A stretch of DNA of 64,000 nucleotides from Brevundimonas subvibrioides ATCC 15264 (GTDB lineage Bacteria; Pseudomonadota; Alphaproteobacteria; Caulobacterales; Caulobacteraceae). The DNA lies in assembly GCF_000144605.1 (NCBI RefSeq), contig NC_014375.1:1860001-1924000 (forward strand), given 5' to 3'. The notes beneath the pieces are model-generated. The model saw nothing but the letters and a program-made list of their open reading frames with translations. It searched no databases and had not been told where the DNA came from. Of this stretch, positions 35,515 through 44,285 are shown piece after piece. Position 1 is the stretch's first letter. Every line of letters begins with the position of its first letter. The position numbers and the translations under genes are program-made.

Positions 35515-36627
35515 ATGGGCGATCGGGCCACGGGTTTTCTGATGCGGATGGCCGCCGTGGTGGCGGTCGCCTGTCTGGCCGCCTGTGGCCGCAGCGAGGA
35601 CACCTCGACCGACCTCGAGGCCTCGACCCCCACACGGACGGCGACCACAGCCGGCGAGCTTCCCCCCAGCCCGACCCTCGTCGCCATCAAGCGGCGTGGA
35701 CGTCTGAACTGCGGGGTCAACCAGGGTCTCGTGGGGTTCGCCTACACCGACAATCGCGGAGAGTGGCGGGGCTTCGACGTCGACTTCTGTCGCGGGCTGG
35801 CCGCCGCCGTCGTCGGCGATCCCGATGCGGTGCGGTTCGTGCCGCTGTCGGCGGAGAACCGGTTTCAGGCCCTGGAGGACGGCCGCGTCGACGTCCTGTG
35901 GCGGAACACGTCCTGGACCATGGAGCGGGATACGGGCGGGCGGCTGAGCTTCGCCGGCATCAACTATTACGACGGCCAGGGTTTTCTGGTCCGCCGGGCG
36001 CTGAACCTGAACAGCGCGGCGGAGCTGAACGGCGCGCGGATCTGCCTGCAGTCCGGCTCGACCAGCGCCCTGAACGTCGAGGACTATTTCCGCAGCCGCG
36101 GGATCGAGTATCGCGCCGTCGTGCTGCCGACCGAAGAGGCTGCGCGCCAGGCCTACGGGCGCGAGGACTGCGATGCGTTTTCTGCCGATGTGTCGGCACT
36201 GGCAGCCGCCCGGACGACGCTCGGCGATTCGAGCCAGCATGTGATCCTGCCCGACGTCATCTCCAAGGAACCGCTGGGTCCGGTCGTTCGCCGCGGCGAC
36301 GAGCAGTGGACCGCCATCGTGCGCTGGACCCAGAACGCCCTCGTGCTGGCCGAGGAACTCGGGGTGACCCAGGCCAATGTCGAGGATCAGGCCGCAGAGG
36401 CGCGAGATCCCCAGGTGCGGCGCCTTCTCGGCGTGGAAGGCGAGTTCGGATCGCGGATGGGTCTGTCCGATGACTGGGCCAGGGACGCCATCGCGGGCGT
36501 CGGCAACTACGGCGAAATCTTCGAGCGGAACCTGGGGTCGCAATCGGCGCTCGACCTGGCGCGCGGTCTCAATGCACAATGGAATGGACGACCGGCCGGG
36601 CTGATCTACGGCCTGCCGGTGCGATAG
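35515..36627 (+). CDS. Amino-acid ABC transporter substrate-binding lipoprotein
   Basis: Periplasmic solute-binding protein of about 370 residues of the general L-amino acid (AapJ-like) group. Signal peptide with lipobox CLAACG; then RRGRLNCGVNQGLVGFAY, GFDVDFCRGLAAAVVGD and LSAENRFQALEDGRVDVLWRNTSWT, and a late EPLGPVVRRGDEQWTAIVRW. No permease (aapQ/M) or ATPase (aapP) gene follows; a symporter gene starts 49 bases on. It may serve a transporter encoded elsewhere. Confidence 0.87.
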   Translation: MGDRATGFLMRMAAVVAVACLAACGRSEDTSTDLEASTPTRTATTAGELPPSPTLVAIKRRGRLNCGVNQGLVGFAYTDNRGEWRGFDVDFCRGLAAAVVGDPDAVRFVPLSAENRFQALEDGRVDVLWRNTSWTMERDTGGRLSFAGINYYDGQGFLVRRALNLNSAAELNGARICLQSGSTSALNVEDYFRSRGIEYRAVVLPTEEAARQAYGREDCDAFSADVSALAAARTTLGDSSQHVILPDVISKEPLGPVVRRGDEQWTAIVRWTQNALVLAEELGVTQANVEDQAAEARDPQVRRLLGVEGEFGSRMGLSDDWARDAIAGVGNYGEIFERNLGSQSALDLARGLNAQWNGRPAGLIYGLPVR

Positions 36628-36676
36628 ACATCCGGGCCGCCGCGCAAACGCTGCGAGGGGCACCTTCGGGGGACGA

Positions 36677-38005
36677 ATGGATACGACGAAAAAGGGCGGG
36701 ATCCCGCTTCACTGGCTGATGCTGATCGGGTTCGTGATCGGGCTGGGCGCGGGGCTCTACGTCAATCAGTACATCGGCCCGGATGTCGCCTGGGTACAGT
36801 GGGTGACATCGAATGTGACGGGCCCGGCAGGCCAGATCTTCCTGCGCCTGCTGTTCATGCTGGTGATCCCGCTGCTGTTCTCCGCCCTTGTCGTCGGCGT
36901 GGCTGAAATGGGCGACCTGCAGTCGCTGGGTCGGGCGGGGATCAAGACCCTGCTGCTGACGATCCTGGTGTCCGCCATCGCCGTCGTCATCGGTCTGGGC
37001 ATGGTCAACTATTTCCGGCCCGGCGACGGCGTCGACCCGGCCCTGGCCCAGGCCCTGCTGGCCCAGGGCGCGGAAGGCGCTGCCGCCATCGTGGAAAAGG
37101 CGCCCGAGAGCGTCCAGTTCGGCACCTTCTTCCTGGATCTGATCCCGTCGAACGTCTTCACCGCGGCGGCCGAGAACCAGATCCTGCCGATCATGATCTT
37201 CGCCCTGCTGTTCGGCATCGGGCTCGTCATGGCCAGGAGCCCGAACACCGACAAACTCCAGAACGTCATCGAGGGCATCCTCGAGGTCACGATGAAGTTG
37301 ATCAATCTGGTCATCAAGCTGGCACCGATCGCCATCGCCTGCCTGATGTTCAACCTGGCGGCCCTGTTCGGCTGGGATCTGCTGGTGCGGCTGGCGGCCT
37401 TCGTCGGCGTCGCCGTGGGCGCGATGGCGATCCACATGTTCGTCGTCTATCCGCTGGTCGTCTGGATCGGCGGGGGTATGAACCCGCTGACGTTCTTCAG
37501 GGGCGTTCAGCGCCCGATGATCGTGGCCTTCTCGACCGCCTCGTCCAACGCCACCCTTCCGGTCGCTCTCAAGGCTGCCGAAGAGGAGCTGAAGCTTCCG
37601 CGCAAGATCGCCCGTTTCGTCCTGACGGTGGGTGCCACGGCCAACCAGAACGGGACCGCCCTGTTCGAGGGTGTCACCGTGCTGTTCCTGGCCCAGTTCT
37701 TCCAGATCGAACTGTCGATCACCCAGCAGGTGGTCGTGATGCTGGTCTGCATCCTGGGCGGCGTCGGAACGGCCGGGGTCCCTGCGGGATCCCTGCCGGT
37801 CATCGCCATGATCCTCGTCATGGTGGGCGTGCCGGCCGAAGGCATCGGCCTGATCCTGGGCGTGGACCGCTTCCTCGACATGTGCCGGACCGTGCTGAAC
37901 GTGACCGGTGATCTGGTGCTCGCGACGGTCGTGTCGCGGGGCGAGAAGGATGACCCGGTCGTGATCGAGCCGGACCCACCGGTCACGGTGGCAACCGTCG
38001 CCTGA
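36677..38005 (+). CDS. Dicarboxylate/amino acid:cation symporter
   Basis: Inner-membrane secondary transporter of the DAACS (GltP/DctA) family, 442 residues and eight helices with two re-entrant hairpins. Substrate-site motifs are intact: FSTASSNATLPVAL (hairpin 1), TVGATANQNGTALFEGVT (the NMDGT-type unwound helix) and GVDRFLDMCRTVLNVTGD. Probably takes up glutamate, aspartate or C4-dicarboxylates with sodium or protons. It may be co-transcribed with the binding-protein gene upstream. Ends four bases before the convergent sseA stop. Confidence 0.92.
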   Translation: MDTTKKGGIPLHWLMLIGFVIGLGAGLYVNQYIGPDVAWVQWVTSNVTGPAGQIFLRLLFMLVIPLLFSALVVGVAEMGDLQSLGRAGIKTLLLTILVSAIAVVIGLGMVNYFRPGDGVDPALAQALLAQGAEGAAAIVEKAPESVQFGTFFLDLIPSNVFTAAAENQILPIMIFALLFGIGLVMARSPNTDKLQNVIEGILEVTMKLINLVIKLAPIAIACLMFNLAALFGWDLLVRLAAFVGVAVGAMAIHMFVVYPLVVWIGGGMNPLTFFRGVQRPMIVAFSTASSNATLPVALKAAEEELKLPRKIARFVLTVGATANQNGTALFEGVTVLFLAQFFQIELSITQQVVVMLVCILGGVGTAGVPAGSLPVIAMILVMVGVPAEGIGLILGVDRFLDMCRTVLNVTGDLVLATVVSRGEKDDPVVIEPDPPVTVATVA

Positions 38006-38009
38006 CGGT

Positions 38010-38843
38010 TCAGGGGCCGGTCGCGACCGCCGTATCCGACCGGCCGCCCCATTCGGCCCAGGCCCCGTCGTAAAGGGCGCTGTCCTCGCCGAGCTCGGCC
38101 AGGGCCAGCGTCAGGATGGCTGCCGTCACGCCGGATCCGCAGCTGGTGATGATCGGCCGGTCGAACGTCACCCCGGCGTCGGCGAACCGCTGCCGCAGAT
38201 CGGGCGCGGGGAGCAGACGGCCTGTCTCGTCCAGCAGCGTCTTGAAGGGCAGGCTCAGCGCCCCGGGCATGTGGCCGGGCCGAAGACCGGCCCGCGGTTC
38301 GGCGGCCTCGCCCCTGAAACGGGGCGCGGGGCGGGCGTCGACGATCTGGGCGTCGCCGCTCAGAGCGGCCAGCACCATGGCCATGTCCGCGACGGCACCG
38401 GATCGCCCGGCCGGTTCGAAGCGGGCGGGAGCGACAGCGGACACGGGCCCCGCGTCTGTCGGTCTGTCCTCCGCCCGCCAGCGGGGCAGGCCGCCGTCGA
38501 GGACGCGGACATCCCGGGCCCCCATCAGCCGGAAGGTCCACCAGACCCGCGCGGCCGAGAACAGGCCCACGGTGTCGTAGACGACGATCCGGTCGGTCGC
38601 CGAAATCCCCAGCGCGCCCGCCGCGTCGGCGAAGGCTGCGGCGGTGGGCAGCATGTGCGGCAGGTCCGTGGTGTGGTCAGACACTGCGTCGAGGTCGAAG
38701 AAGACCGCGCCGGGGATTCGCAGCCGTTCGAACTCGGCGCGGGCGTCGCGGCCATCCAGGTGCCAGCTGGCATCGACGATCCGGAGATCGGGCGCCCCGA
38801 GGTCGCGGGCGAGGTCTTCGGTGGAGATCAGGAACGAGGCCAT
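38010..38843 (-). CDS. sseA: 3-mercaptopyruvate sulfurtransferase
   Basis: Two-domain rhodanese of about 277 residues that transfers sulfur from 3-mercaptopyruvate. VDASWHLDGRDARAEFERLRIPGAVFFDLD starts the inactive domain, and the active loop is TSCGSGVTA, the mercaptopyruvate (not thiosulfate) type. The ATG at 38843-38841 shares the CATG with the start codon of the divergent photolyase gene, so each promoter must lie inside the other gene. An ATG at 38858 would add five residues; neither has a clear ribosome site. Confidence 0.92.
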   Translation of the reverse strand: MASFLISTEDLARDLGAPDLRIVDASWHLDGRDARAEFERLRIPGAVFFDLDAVSDHTTDLPHMLPTAAAFADAAGALGISATDRIVVYDTVGLFSAARVWWTFRLMGARDVRVLDGGLPRWRAEDRPTDAGPVSAVAPARFEPAGRSGAVADMAMVLAALSGDAQIVDARPAPRFRGEAAEPRAGLRPGHMPGALSLPFKTLLDETGRLLPAPDLRQRFADAGVTFDRPIITSCGSGVTAAILTLALAELGEDSALYDGAWAEWGGRSDTAVATGP

Positions 38844-40416
38844 GGCCGAGACTAGCATGCACGGACACGAAGGCGGAGGCGTCCTGCGGCTGGTCCTGGG
38901 CGATCAGCTGTCGGACGGCCTGTCCGCTCTGACCGACCTCGACCCCGCGCGCGACGTCGTTCTGATGGCCGAGGTGCGGGACGAGGCGACCTATGTCGGT
39001 CACCACAAGCAGAAGATCGCCCTCATCTTCGCCGCCATGCGCGCCTTCGCCCTGCGGCTGGAGGCCCGGGACATCGTGGTCCGCTACGTCCGGATCGACG
39101 ATCCGGACAACACCCACAGCATTGCGGGCGAGCTGGAACGGGCGCTGTCGGACCAGCCGTTCGAGGCCGTGGTCATGACCGAATGCGGCGAATGGCGGCT
39201 GGCCGAGGCGCTGTCCGCCTTCGCCCGATCGTCCGGCGTGCCCTGCGACATCCGCCACGACGACCGTTTCATCTGTTCGCACGACCGGTTCCGGCGCTGG
39301 TCCTCGGGCAAGTCGCAGCTACGCATGGAGTTCTTCTATCGCGAGATGCGAAAGGAGACCGGCATCCTGCTGGACGACGGCCAGCCGGTGGGCGGCAAAT
39401 GGAACTACGACGCCGAGAACCGAAAAGGCCTGACCAAGGGCGTTCGCCCGCCCGCCCGCCTGCGAACGCCGCCCGATGCCGTCGCGGTCGAGGCCATCGC
39501 CGACGTCGAGCGCCTGTTTCCCGACCATTTCGGCACCACCGATGCCTTCGGCTGGCCGACGACGGCGGCGCAGGCCGAGGCCGTGCTGGCCGACTTCCTG
39601 TCCGAGGTCCTGCCGCGCTTCGGCGACTGGCAGGACGCCATGGCCCTCGGCGAGCCCTGGATGTGGCACGGGCTGATCTCGACCTCGCTGAACCTGGGCC
39701 TGCTGGACGCCCTGGACGTCTGCCGCCGGGCCGACGCGGAGTTCCGTGCCGGCCGCGCTCCGTTGAACGCCGTCGAGGGCTTCATCCGGCAGATCCTCGG
39801 CTGGCGGGAGTTCGTGCGCGGGATCTACTGGCTGAAGGTGCCCGAGTATCGCCAGCGCAACTTCCTCGACGCGGACCGCGACCTGCCGTGGTTCTTCTGG
39901 TCGGGCGAGACGGACATGGCCTGCGTGGCCGATGTCGTGGCCACGACGCGCGACAACGCCTATGCCCACCACATCCAGCGCCTGATGGTGACGGGCAACC
40001 TCGCCATGCTGCTGGGCGTCCACCCCGACCCCGTCGATGACTGGTATCTGAGCGTCTATGCCGACGCCTACGAATGGGTGGAGATGCCCAATACCCGGGG
40101 CATGGCGACCTTCGCCGACGGCGGGATCATGGGCTCCAAGCCCTATGCCGCGTCCGGGGCCTACATCGACCGGATGAGCGACTATTGCGGGTCGTGCCGG
40201 TACGACGTGAAGGCCAAAACCGGCGATAACGCCTGTCCGTTCAATCGTCTGTACTGGGGCTTTCTGGAGCGGAACCGGGCGCGGCTGCGCGACAACGTCC
40301 GGCTGGCCATGCCCTATCGCACGCTCGACAATTTCGGCCCCGAGCGCCGCGCCGCCCTGCTGGCCGAGGCCGAGGCCGCGCGGACGCTGCTGGGGGCCGT
40401 GGTCAGGCCCGGCTGA
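38842..40416 (+). CDS. Iron-sulfur photolyase/cryptochrome (FeS-BCP, PhrB-like (6-4) photolyase)
   Basis: Flavoprotein of about 524 residues in the deoxyribodipyrimidine-photolyase-related group, which carries a 4Fe-4S cluster and a ribolumazine antenna and repairs (6-4) photoproducts. LRLVLGDQLSDGLSAL is the family's N-terminus; LGWREFVRGIYWLKVPEYR, AHHIQRLMVTGNLAMLLG and VEMPNTRGMATFADGG the FAD domain. Cluster cysteines are DMACVADVV and YCGSCRYDVK then NACPFNRLYW. The ribolumazine antenna, if used, is the RibH product made at 9 kb. ATG 38842 has AGGAA seven bases upstream; ATG 38857 is possible. Overlaps cfa by 14 bases at the 3' end. Confidence 0.92.
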   Translation: MAETSMHGHEGGGVLRLVLGDQLSDGLSALTDLDPARDVVLMAEVRDEATYVGHHKQKIALIFAAMRAFALRLEARDIVVRYVRIDDPDNTHSIAGELERALSDQPFEAVVMTECGEWRLAEALSAFARSSGVPCDIRHDDRFICSHDRFRRWSSGKSQLRMEFFYREMRKETGILLDDGQPVGGKWNYDAENRKGLTKGVRPPARLRTPPDAVAVEAIADVERLFPDHFGTTDAFGWPTTAAQAEAVLADFLSEVLPRFGDWQDAMALGEPWMWHGLISTSLNLGLLDALDVCRRADAEFRAGRAPLNAVEGFIRQILGWREFVRGIYWLKVPEYRQRNFLDADRDLPWFFWSGETDMACVADVVATTRDNAYAHHIQRLMVTGNLAMLLGVHPDPVDDWYLSVYADAYEWVEMPNTRGMATFADGGIMGSKPYAASGAYIDRMSDYCGSCRYDVKAKTGDNACPFNRLYWGFLERNRARLRDNVRLAMPYRTLDNFGPERRAALLAEAEAARTLLGAVVRPG

Positions 40417-41623
40417 GGGCCAGCTGGATCACGTCGGTCCGGCGGGACCGGAAACCGGCCTCGCAGTAGGCCAGATAGAAGCGCCACAGTCGGCGGAAGC
40501 GTTCGTCGAACCCGCCCATCTTGCGGATGTCGTCCCAGGCGGCCTGGAACCGCTGGTCCCACCGGCTGAGGGTATCGGCATAGTCGATTCCGAACCGGTC
40601 CACGCTGTCCCAGCTCAGCCCCGCCGCCTCCACGACCGGCTGCAGCCGGGCCTCCGACGGCAGCATGCCGCCGGGGAAGACGTATTTCTGGATGAAGTCG
40701 GTCCGGGCGTTGTATTCCTCGAACAGCTCTTCCTGGATGGTGATGATCTGCAGGCCGGCGCGCCCGCCGGGCTTCAGCACGTCGTGGACCTTGTCGAAAT
40801 AGGCCCCCCAGTACTCCTTGCCGACCGCCTCGAACATTTCGATGGAGGCGACCCGGTCGAAGGTGCCGGTGATGTCGCGATAGTCCATCAGCTCGATCTT
40901 CGTCCGCTCCGACAGACCGGCATTGAACAGACGCTCGCGCGCCAGATCATGCTGTTCCTGCGAGATGGTGACGCCGGTGACGGTCGCGCCGATTTCCTTG
41001 GCCGCGTACTCAGCGAACCCGCCCCAGCCGCAGCCGATCTCCAGCACGCTCATGCCGGGCTGCAGGTCCATGGCCTGGGCCAGGGCGGCGTATTTGCGGG
41101 TCTGGGCCACCTCCAGCGGCTCGGACGGGCTCAGGAATTTCGCCGACGAATAGGTCATCGAACGGTCCAGCCACTCGGCATAGAAGGCATTGCCCAGGTC
41201 GTAGTGGGCGGTGATGTTCTTTCTCGACCCGCTGCGGCTGTTGCGGTTGAGCTTGTGGGCGATCCAGTTGACTGCGAGCATGACGACATTGCCGTCGAAC
41301 AGCCGGCGGATGTGGTCGTAGTTGTTGGCCAGGGTCTCCAGCAGCACGGCCAGATGCGGGCTGTCCCACTCACCGGCCATATAGCCCTCGGCATAGCCGA
41401 TATCGCCGTTGGCCAGCACACGCCCCGCGAAGCGATAGTCCAGCACGTTCATGATGGCGTTGGGGCCCGGCGTTTCACCCTCCAGCCTGTGCACCTCGCC
41501 ATTGGGCAAGGTCAGGGTCAGCCGGCCATAGGTCCAGTTGGCCGAGAGCAGCCGGATCAGCAGGGCGAAGACCCGCGGCGTCCGGTCGAGGGCGACCTCG
41601 GAGTGATCAGTCTGGACAGTCAT
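40403..41623 (-). CDS. cfa: Cyclopropane-fatty-acyl-phospholipid synthase family protein
   Basis: SAM-dependent enzyme of about 406 residues that methylenates unsaturated acyl chains of phospholipids. The core has ITAHYDLGNAFYAEWLD, MTYSSAKF, VLEIGCGWGGFAEYAA (SAM loop), GVTISQEQHDLARERL and IEMFEAVGKEYW. It lies 34 bases after the photolyase gene phr, on the same strand, so the two form an operon. CFA synthases next to photolyases are known members of the RpoE-ChrR singlet-oxygen regulon in other alphaproteobacteria. ATG 41623 is used; a TTG three codons upstream is an alternative. Confidence 0.92.
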   Translation of the reverse strand: MTVQTDHSEVALDRTPRVFALLIRLLSANWTYGRLTLTLPNGEVHRLEGETPGPNAIMNVLDYRFAGRVLANGDIGYAEGYMAGEWDSPHLAVLLETLANNYDHIRRLFDGNVVMLAVNWIAHKLNRNSRSGSRKNITAHYDLGNAFYAEWLDRSMTYSSAKFLSPSEPLEVAQTRKYAALAQAMDLQPGMSVLEIGCGWGGFAEYAAKEIGATVTGVTISQEQHDLARERLFNAGLSERTKIELMDYRDITGTFDRVASIEMFEAVGKEYWGAYFDKVHDVLKPGGRAGLQIITIQEELFEEYNARTDFIQKYVFPGGMLPSEARLQPVVEAAGLSWDSVDRFGIDYADTLSRWDQRFQAAWDDIRKMGGFDERFRRLWRFYLAYCEAGFRSRRTDVIQLALSRA

Positions 41624-41656
41624 GCGGGGCAACCTGCGTTGAAGGCCGAACGCCGG

Positions 41657-43159
41657 TCAATCGGCTGCGGCATCTTGTCTTTCGGCCGTGACGGTCTTGA
41701 GTGCGGCGAGGGCACGCTCTCGCGCTCTGGCGTGGTCGACGATCGGGCGGGGATAGGTCGTGCCGAGCCGGATGCCGCAATCGCGCAGGATCTCGGGCGG
41801 AGCGTTCCAGGGCGCGTGGATCCATCTGGCGGGGACAGGCGCCAGTTCGGGGATCCAGCGTTTGACGTAGCGAGCCTCGGCATCGAACTTCTGACCCTGG
41901 GTGACCGGATTGAAGATTCGGAAGTACGGTGAAGCATCGGCTCCGGATCCAGCGACCCACTGCCAATTCTGGGAATTCGACGCCAGGTCGGCATCCACCA
42001 GGGTGTCCCAGAACCAGGCCTCGCCGCGCCGCCAGTCGATCAGCAGGTCCTTGATCAGGAACGACGCCACGATCATCCGCACGCGGTTGTGCATCACGCC
42101 CGTGGCCCACAGCTCGCGCATACCCGCATCGACGATGGGATAGCCAGTCATGCCCCGGGTCCAGGCGAGGAAGCCCGGTTCGTCGTCCCGCCACGGCATG
42201 GCGTCGTATTCCGGCCGGAAGGCCTTGTCCGGCAGGGTCGGGAAATGGTGCAGCAGGTGGGCCGAGAAATCGCGCCAGATCAGTTCGGCGATGAACTTGT
42301 CGGCCTCGCCGGACGTGACCTTGCCGCCGTCGGCCGCGTCGCGCGCTGCGATCCAGGCGCGCCAGGGACTGATCTCTCCGAAATGCAGGTGGGGGGACAG
42401 CCGGCTGGTGGCGGGCTCGGCCGGGCGATCGCGGCCGTTGGAATAGTCCGCGAGACCTCCCGATACGAAACGGTGCAGGGCGGCGGTCGCGCCGTCCTCG
42501 CCCGGCGTCCAGTCGAAGCCTTTCGACCAGTCGGGGCGGGTGGGGTGCAGGCCCCAGGCGTCGAGGTCGTCGCTCTCCAGCCCGGGCGCAGCGCCGAGCT
42601 GGCGGGGCCCGGTCGTGTGGGCGGGCGGCTCGGCCTGGGCGCGCAGGGCCTTCATGAAGGGTGTGAAGACCTTGTAGGGCCCGCCGGACCCGTTCAGCAG
42701 CGAACCCGGCAGCGCCAGAAGCGATCCGTTGGACCCCCGGCATTCGACCCCGTCCGTCTTCAGGCCATGGGCGATGTCGGCGTCCCGGGTCCAGGCCTCC
42801 GGCTCGAACAGTCGGTTCAGGAAGACGGTGTCCGCCCCGGTCTGATCGATCAGGCGTCGGAGTTCCGTCTCCGAATCACCGCGTCGCAGGATCAGGGTCG
42901 CGCCGCGCTCGGCCAGCGACCCGGCCAGCGCCCGCAGCGACTTGTCCAGCCACCACAGCGAGGCCGCGCCGGCCGGCCGCACGGCCGTGCCTTCGTCGTG
43001 GATGTAGACGGGCACGACCGGCCGTCCGGTCGCGTGGGCCTTGTTCAGCGCCGGATTGTCGGCGAGCCGCAGGTCGCGGCGGAACCAGAGGATAACGGGG
43101 GCCGGTCCGTCCTGCGCCTTGGTGGTCACGCCGCGAGTCTCCGTGGTAGGTTGAAACAT
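41657..43159 (-). CDS. phr: Deoxyribodipyrimidine (CPD) photolyase
   Basis: Blue-light DNA repair enzyme using FADH-, about 500 residues. ILWFRRDLRLADNPAL opens the antenna domain; SRLSPHLHFGEISPWRAW, ELIWRDFSAHLLHHFP, GYPIVDAGMRELWATGVMHNRVRM and the WFWDTLVDADLASNSQNWQW block form the FAD/DNA site and electron-transfer tryptophans. ATG 43159 is given; GTG 43129 (then TTKAQDGPAPVILWF) is also plausible and closer to the domain. Encoded upstream of cfa in one transcript and 87 bases from divergent kdsA. Confidence 0.94.
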   Translation of the reverse strand: MFQPTTETRGVTTKAQDGPAPVILWFRRDLRLADNPALNKAHATGRPVVPVYIHDEGTAVRPAGAASLWWLDKSLRALAGSLAERGATLILRRGDSETELRRLIDQTGADTVFLNRLFEPEAWTRDADIAHGLKTDGVECRGSNGSLLALPGSLLNGSGGPYKVFTPFMKALRAQAEPPAHTTGPRQLGAAPGLESDDLDAWGLHPTRPDWSKGFDWTPGEDGATAALHRFVSGGLADYSNGRDRPAEPATSRLSPHLHFGEISPWRAWIAARDAADGGKVTSGEADKFIAELIWRDFSAHLLHHFPTLPDKAFRPEYDAMPWRDDEPGFLAWTRGMTGYPIVDAGMRELWATGVMHNRVRMIVASFLIKDLLIDWRRGEAWFWDTLVDADLASNSQNWQWVAGSGADASPYFRIFNPVTQGQKFDAEARYVKRWIPELAPVPARWIHAPWNAPPEILRDCGIRLGTTYPRPIVDHARARERALAALKTVTAERQDAAAD

Positions 43160-43246
43160 CAGGCGCGAACGGCCACCTGACCGCCCCATAAGGGTGCAAA
43201 GGCCAACGCACCACCCGTCAGAACGTCGCTTTCAGAAGGCCCGCCC

Positions 43247-44113
43247 ATGAGCGCCCCCAACGCCGTCATCACCCTGTCCGGCAACGGCATCACCACCCCC
43301 GTCGTCATCGGCGGCGGCGCGCGGATCGCCTTCATCGCCGGGCCGTGCCAGCTGGAAAGCCGCCAGCACGCGCTGGAGATGGCCCATGCCCTGAAGGAGA
43401 TCGGCCAGCGGCTGAACGTCGGCATCATCTACAAGACGAGCTTCGACAAGGCGAACCGCACCAGCGCGAACGCCGCGCGCGGCCTTGGACTGGAACAGTC
43501 GCTGCCGATCTTCGACGAGATCCGCCAGGTCACCGGCCTGCCGGTCCTGACCGACGTCCATTCCGAGGAACAGGCGCGCGTGGCGGCCCAGGCGGTCGAC
43601 GTGCTGCAGATCCCGGCCTTCCTCAGCCGCCAGACCGACCTGCTGCTGGCCGCCGCGGCCACGGGCAAGGCCATCAACATCAAGAAGGGCCAGTTTTTGG
43701 CCCCCTGGGACATGAAGAATGTCATCGCCAAGGTCGTCGGGGCCGGCAATCCGAACGTCATGGCCTGCGAGCGCGGAGCCAGCTTCGGCTACAACACCCT
43801 GGTGTCGGACATGCGCGCCCTGCCGGTCCTGCGCGAGATCGGCTGCCCGGTCGTGTTCGACGCGACCCACAGCGTCCAGCAGCCGGGCGGGCAGGGGACC
43901 TCCTCGGGCGGCCAGCGCGAGTTCGTGCCGGTCCTGGCCCGTGCGGCCGTGGCCGTCGGCGTCGATGCGGTCTTCATGGAGACCCACCAGGACCCCGACC
44001 ACGCCCCGTCGGACGGCCCGAACATGGTGCCGCTGGATCAGTTCGAGGCCCTGGCGGCCGAGCTGCTGGCCTATGACGACCTGTCCAAGGCGCGGATGGC
44101 GAAGGCCGCCTGA
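43247..44113 (+). CDS. kdsA: 3-deoxy-8-phosphooctulonate synthase
   Basis: Condenses arabinose 5-phosphate and phosphoenolpyruvate to KDO-8-phosphate for lipopolysaccharide. The 288 residues show [37 protein letters not shown] and [14 protein letters not shown]. Both metal-dependent and metal-independent KdsA exist; [15 protein letters not shown] carries the Cys found in metal-dependent ones, so that type is likely. It is followed by a 170-base leader before hldE, so the inner-core sugars KDO and heptose are made side by side. Confidence 0.95.
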   Translation: MSAPNAVITLSGNGITTPVVIGGGARIAFIAGPCQLESRQHALEMAHALKEIGQRLNVGIIYKTSFDKANRTSANAARGLGLEQSLPIFDEIRQVTGLPVLTDVHSEEQARVAAQAVDVLQIPAFLSRQTDLLLAAAATGKAINIKKGQFLAPWDMKNVIAKVVGAGNPNVMACERGASFGYNTLVSDMRALPVLREIGCPVVFDATHSVQQPGGQGTSSGGQREFVPVLARAAVAVGVDAVFMETHQDPDHAPSDGPNMVPLDQFEALAAELLAYDDLSKARMAKAA

Positions 44114-44210
44114 ATCTCGCGCGTCGTCTGCGACCGCTTTTGACGCAGCTGTGTGCGGGAATGTCTCAATGACGCCGATGCGGGTGGCCGATCTGGACTC
44201 ATTGGACAAG

Positions 44211-44265
44211 CTGGACTCCCCGGACGGGAGTCCAGGTGTCCAGACGACGGTTGTGCGAACCGTCG
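44211..44265 (+). other. Two tandem perfect hairpins upstream of hldE
   Basis: First hairpin: CTGGACTCCC/GGGAGTCCAG (44211-44220 and 44226-44235, loop CGGAC). Second: CGACGGTT/AACCGTCG (44245-44252 and 44258-44265, loop GTGCG). They fill the leader 20 bases before the hldE ATG. There is no T-run; could be leader-RNA structures or a kdsA 3' structure. Confidence 0.5.
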
Positions 44266-44285
44266 CCGGGCTTTAGCTCAGACCC

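Noticed and set aside
44114-44285. Possible small gene between kdsA and hldE
   Set aside because: The open frame that reaches 44276 is a shadow of kdsA; the gap itself holds hairpins and no ribosome site with a sensible protein.
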